Shown piece after piece: positions 20,195 to 21,316 of a stretch of DNA of 21,316 nt; within the stretch, counting starts at the first letter, position 1; each line of letters starts with the position of its first letter. Position numbers and translations under genes: made by a program. The stretch is from a virus, in IMG/VR virus record IMGVR_UViG_3300034166_000324, positions 1 through 21,316 of that record; one strand, given 5' to 3'. A model generated the notes under the pieces. It worked only from the letters and a program-made list of their open reading frames with translations. It made no database searches and was not told the origin of the DNA.

Positions 20195-20426
20195 CGTTCA
20201 ATCCCTTTCGATAGATGTAGAGCATCCCGTATGTGACATTCATTCCGCGCTTCTTCAATGCCGCGAAGATCGCTGTCGTTGTAATCGATGGATCAGCGAA
20301 TGCTTCCATCAAGTCTTTCCGATCCTTCTCATCCAATGCATTCAGGAGATGATCAATCTTCCTTCGCTTTGGAGTTTCCTTCTTGATTGATTCCAGCAAT
20401 GTTCCCAAGTCTTTGTTCCCTCTCAT
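20181..20426 (-). CDS. small HTH-like protein, unknown
   Basis: This 81-residue protein has a basic N-terminus (SIKKETPKRRKIDHLLNAL) and a likely HTH at about 40-72 (FADPSITTTAIFAALKKRG, then VTYGMLYIYRKG). It resembles the small DNA-binding proteins often found before metallophosphoesterase genes in actinophages, as I recall. Its first 74 bases overlap the holin-like gene in another frame. No good SD is present and no later Met leaves the domain intact. It overlaps the phosphoesterase start by 14 bases. Confidence 0.6.
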   Translation of the reverse strand: MRGNKDLGTLLESIKKETPKRRKIDHLLNALDEKDRKDLMEAFADPSITTTAIFAALKKRGMNVTYGMLYIYRKGLNDGTC

Positions 20427-20634
20427 GATTGGAAATGTGATGATCCAACTTCACATCTACCTTAGCCACTCGCCAGGAAGTTCGCTCGACATTCTGATTG
20501 ATGAATCTCAACTGATCCAGGACTATCCCGTGATCCTTGCGATTCTCTTTCTTCAGGCTGGTAAATAAGGCCGCCAGGATTCCACCAACAGCGGTAATCA
20601 AAGCCGCGAGGAAGATCGCCAATCCCTGATCCAT
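20353..20634 (-). CDS. holin-like membrane protein with coiled coil
   Basis: The 93-residue protein has one N-terminal membrane span (about residues 5-26, with FLAALITAVGGILAALF), then a Lys-rich turn (SLKKENRKDHG) and a helix with heptad pattern (VLDQLRFINQNVERTSWRVA, KLDHHISNHE). Such proteins directly after an endolysin gene are commonly called holins or lysis membrane proteins in actinophages. It starts one base after the endolysin stop, with GAGGG upstream. A single-span holin or a Rz-like accessory are the main options. Confidence 0.7.
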   Translation of the reverse strand: MDQGLAIFLAALITAVGGILAALFTSLKKENRKDHGIVLDQLRFINQNVERTSWRVAKVDVKLDHHISNHEREQRLGNIAGINQEGNSKAKED

Positions 20635-20635
20635 G

Positions 20636-21142
20636 TCATCCCTCTAGGAGAATCTCTTTGGTCAATCCAGCGAACGCCTTCTTGACTGCTTCAGGATCAT
20701 TCGCCATCGAAGGAGTGATCTCAATATGAATCCAATCAGAAGCGAGAGAGCCGCCACCTTGAACAGTTGCTTTGCCATAAGTCTTCCAATCCATTCGATC
20801 GCATCGCCAGGCTCGACCATGCTTGCCGAATGCGTAGTGAATAATCATTTCTAGGCCGACAGCATCAGCATTCTTCGTCAGCCAATTCATCAAGCCGTTC
20901 GCAAACTTGCGGCCATTCGGCTTCCCTCTGCCGTCCTTCATCACTCTCCATGAGATATCGACTGCACGACCTGTCGAATGAACGGAGAGAGATTCTTTCC
21001 CTTTGGAATTTCTTACACCGAATGAGCCATTATTCCAAAGAGCCTTCTCCGAGATGCGCTCGATCTCTTTGATGAATTGATTCATCCCTGGCCTATGGCC
21101 TGCCGCGATCCCATCAGTCGTTCCCGTATAGGCGCGACTCAT
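20636..21142 (-). CDS. M15-type peptidase endolysin
   Basis: The 168-residue protein has the LAS/M15 metallopeptidase signature: SVHSTGRAVDISW (His55, Asp62) and SDWIHIEI (His139, Glu141), the zinc and catalytic positions of D-Ala-D-Ala or L-Ala-D-Glu peptidases. It would cut peptide cross-links of the host wall at lysis. No separate binding domain or signal peptide is seen, so export through the adjacent holin-like protein fits. A tail-associated wall peptidase is the alternative. It overlaps the upstream gene as ATGA. Confidence 0.85.
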   Translation of the reverse strand: MSRAYTGTTDGIAAGHRPGMNQFIKEIERISEKALWNNGSFGVRNSKGKESLSVHSTGRAVDISWRVMKDGRGKPNGRKFANGLMNWLTKNADAVGLEMIIHYAFGKHGRAWRCDRMDWKTYGKATVQGGGSLASDWIHIEITPSMANDPEAVKKAFAGLTKEILLEG

Positions 21143-21316
21143 TTCTTCGGAGCGGCTTTCTTGACAGGCTTCTTCTTTGCCGCAACTTTGACAGGCTTCC
21201 CATCATCAGCCGCATTCGTTCCAATGAAGGAAGCAACTTCAGGATCACCGATCCTTGTTGATACCCAGGAGAGAACAGCGGCAATCAAAGGAAGCGCCAT
21301 CGAGACAAGAGCAGGA
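21139..21316 (-). CDS. partial protein with Lys/Ala/Pro tail (5' end missing)
   Basis: Only the C-terminal 58 residues are in the window. They hold a hydrophobic segment (ALVSMALPLIAAVLSWV), a short acidic part (GDPEVASFIG) and a basic repeat tail (KPVKVAAKKKPVKKAAPKK). If the protein starts within the window it would be a 53-residue protein from the Met at 21300, but the frame is open to the edge. A membrane protein of the lysis block or a structural protein is possible. Its stop overlaps the endolysin start (ATGA). Confidence 0.6.
   Translation of the reverse strand, partial: PALVSMALPLIAAVLSWVSTRIGDPEVASFIGTNAADDGKPVKVAAKKKPVKKAAPKK

Noticed and set aside
19893-20390. Plus-strand open frame of 165 codons
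   Set aside because: It is antisense to the metallophosphoesterase and small HTH gene. Its Ser/Arg-rich composition is that of a shadow frame, and nothing else is coded on this strand.
1-21316. tRNA genes, CRISPR arrays, attachment sites, integrase or transposase
   Set aside because: I looked on both strands and saw no cloverleaf with a TTCGA loop in context, no spaced direct repeats, and no recombinase or transposase motifs.

Overview
The window looks like about half of a tailed dsDNA phage genome of HK97-like siphovirus type. Every convincing gene is on the minus strand, so the text follows transcription from high to low coordinates. A WhiB-family gene, a protein family almost confined to actinobacteria and their phages, points to an actinobacterial host. 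GC content looks moderate by eye (near one half), low for a soil actinophage. A low-GC aquatic actinobacterium is a reasonable guess but is inference. I saw no integrase, repressor, tRNA, CRISPR array or insertion sequence.

Layout. (1) 21316-18876: a lysis and post-tail block with a partial Lys/Ala/Pro-tailed protein, an M15-type peptidase endolysin, a holin-like membrane protein, a small HTH-like protein, a metallophosphoesterase and a small unknown. (2) 18876-18684: a terminator-like hairpin, then a promoter-like element. (3) 18684-12778: a replication/recombination block with YqaJ-type exonuclease, an Erf/Sak-like annealing protein candidate, HTH proteins, WhiB, a PD-(D/E)XK nuclease candidate, a replication initiator-like protein and an exported lytic transglycosylase. 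(4) 12777-12610: a gap holding a second copy of the promoter-like element at identical internal spacing. (5) 12609-10964: a run of seven small unknown genes. (6) 10963-6335: a leader with a long inverted repeat, then two small genes, a ParB-like protein, DpdA, QueC, QueD, QueE and a phosphoribosyltransferase-FolE fusion. (7) 6324-1: the packaging and head module with HNH nuclease, terminase small and large subunits, a 46-aa membrane protein, portal, a small beta-rich protein, a multidomain prohead protease and the major capsid protein, which runs off the left edge. Head genes lie at the left edge and lysis genes at the right edge, so the missing tail genes probably join the two ends on a circular map.

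The main system is 7-deazaguanine DNA modification. FolE, QueD, QueE and QueC convert GTP to preQ0, and DpdA, a relative of tRNA-guanine transglycosylase, would exchange guanine in DNA for it. No QueF or further tailoring enzyme is visible, so preQ0 itself is the most likely DNA base. The most unusual part is FolE, whose N-terminal domain resembles xanthine-guanine phosphoribosyltransferase (Gpt). That suggests the guanine released by DpdA is recycled to GMP and so back to GTP. The window also appears strongly enriched in GATC, the opposite of the usual phage avoidance of palindromic restriction sites.

Most genes are joined by ATGA, GTGA, TGATG or TAATG stop-start overlaps, so large translationally coupled operons are expected. 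Several starts were moved from the longest reading frame to the overlap or Shine-Dalgarno (SD) supported codon. No stretch over 300 bases lacks a gene.
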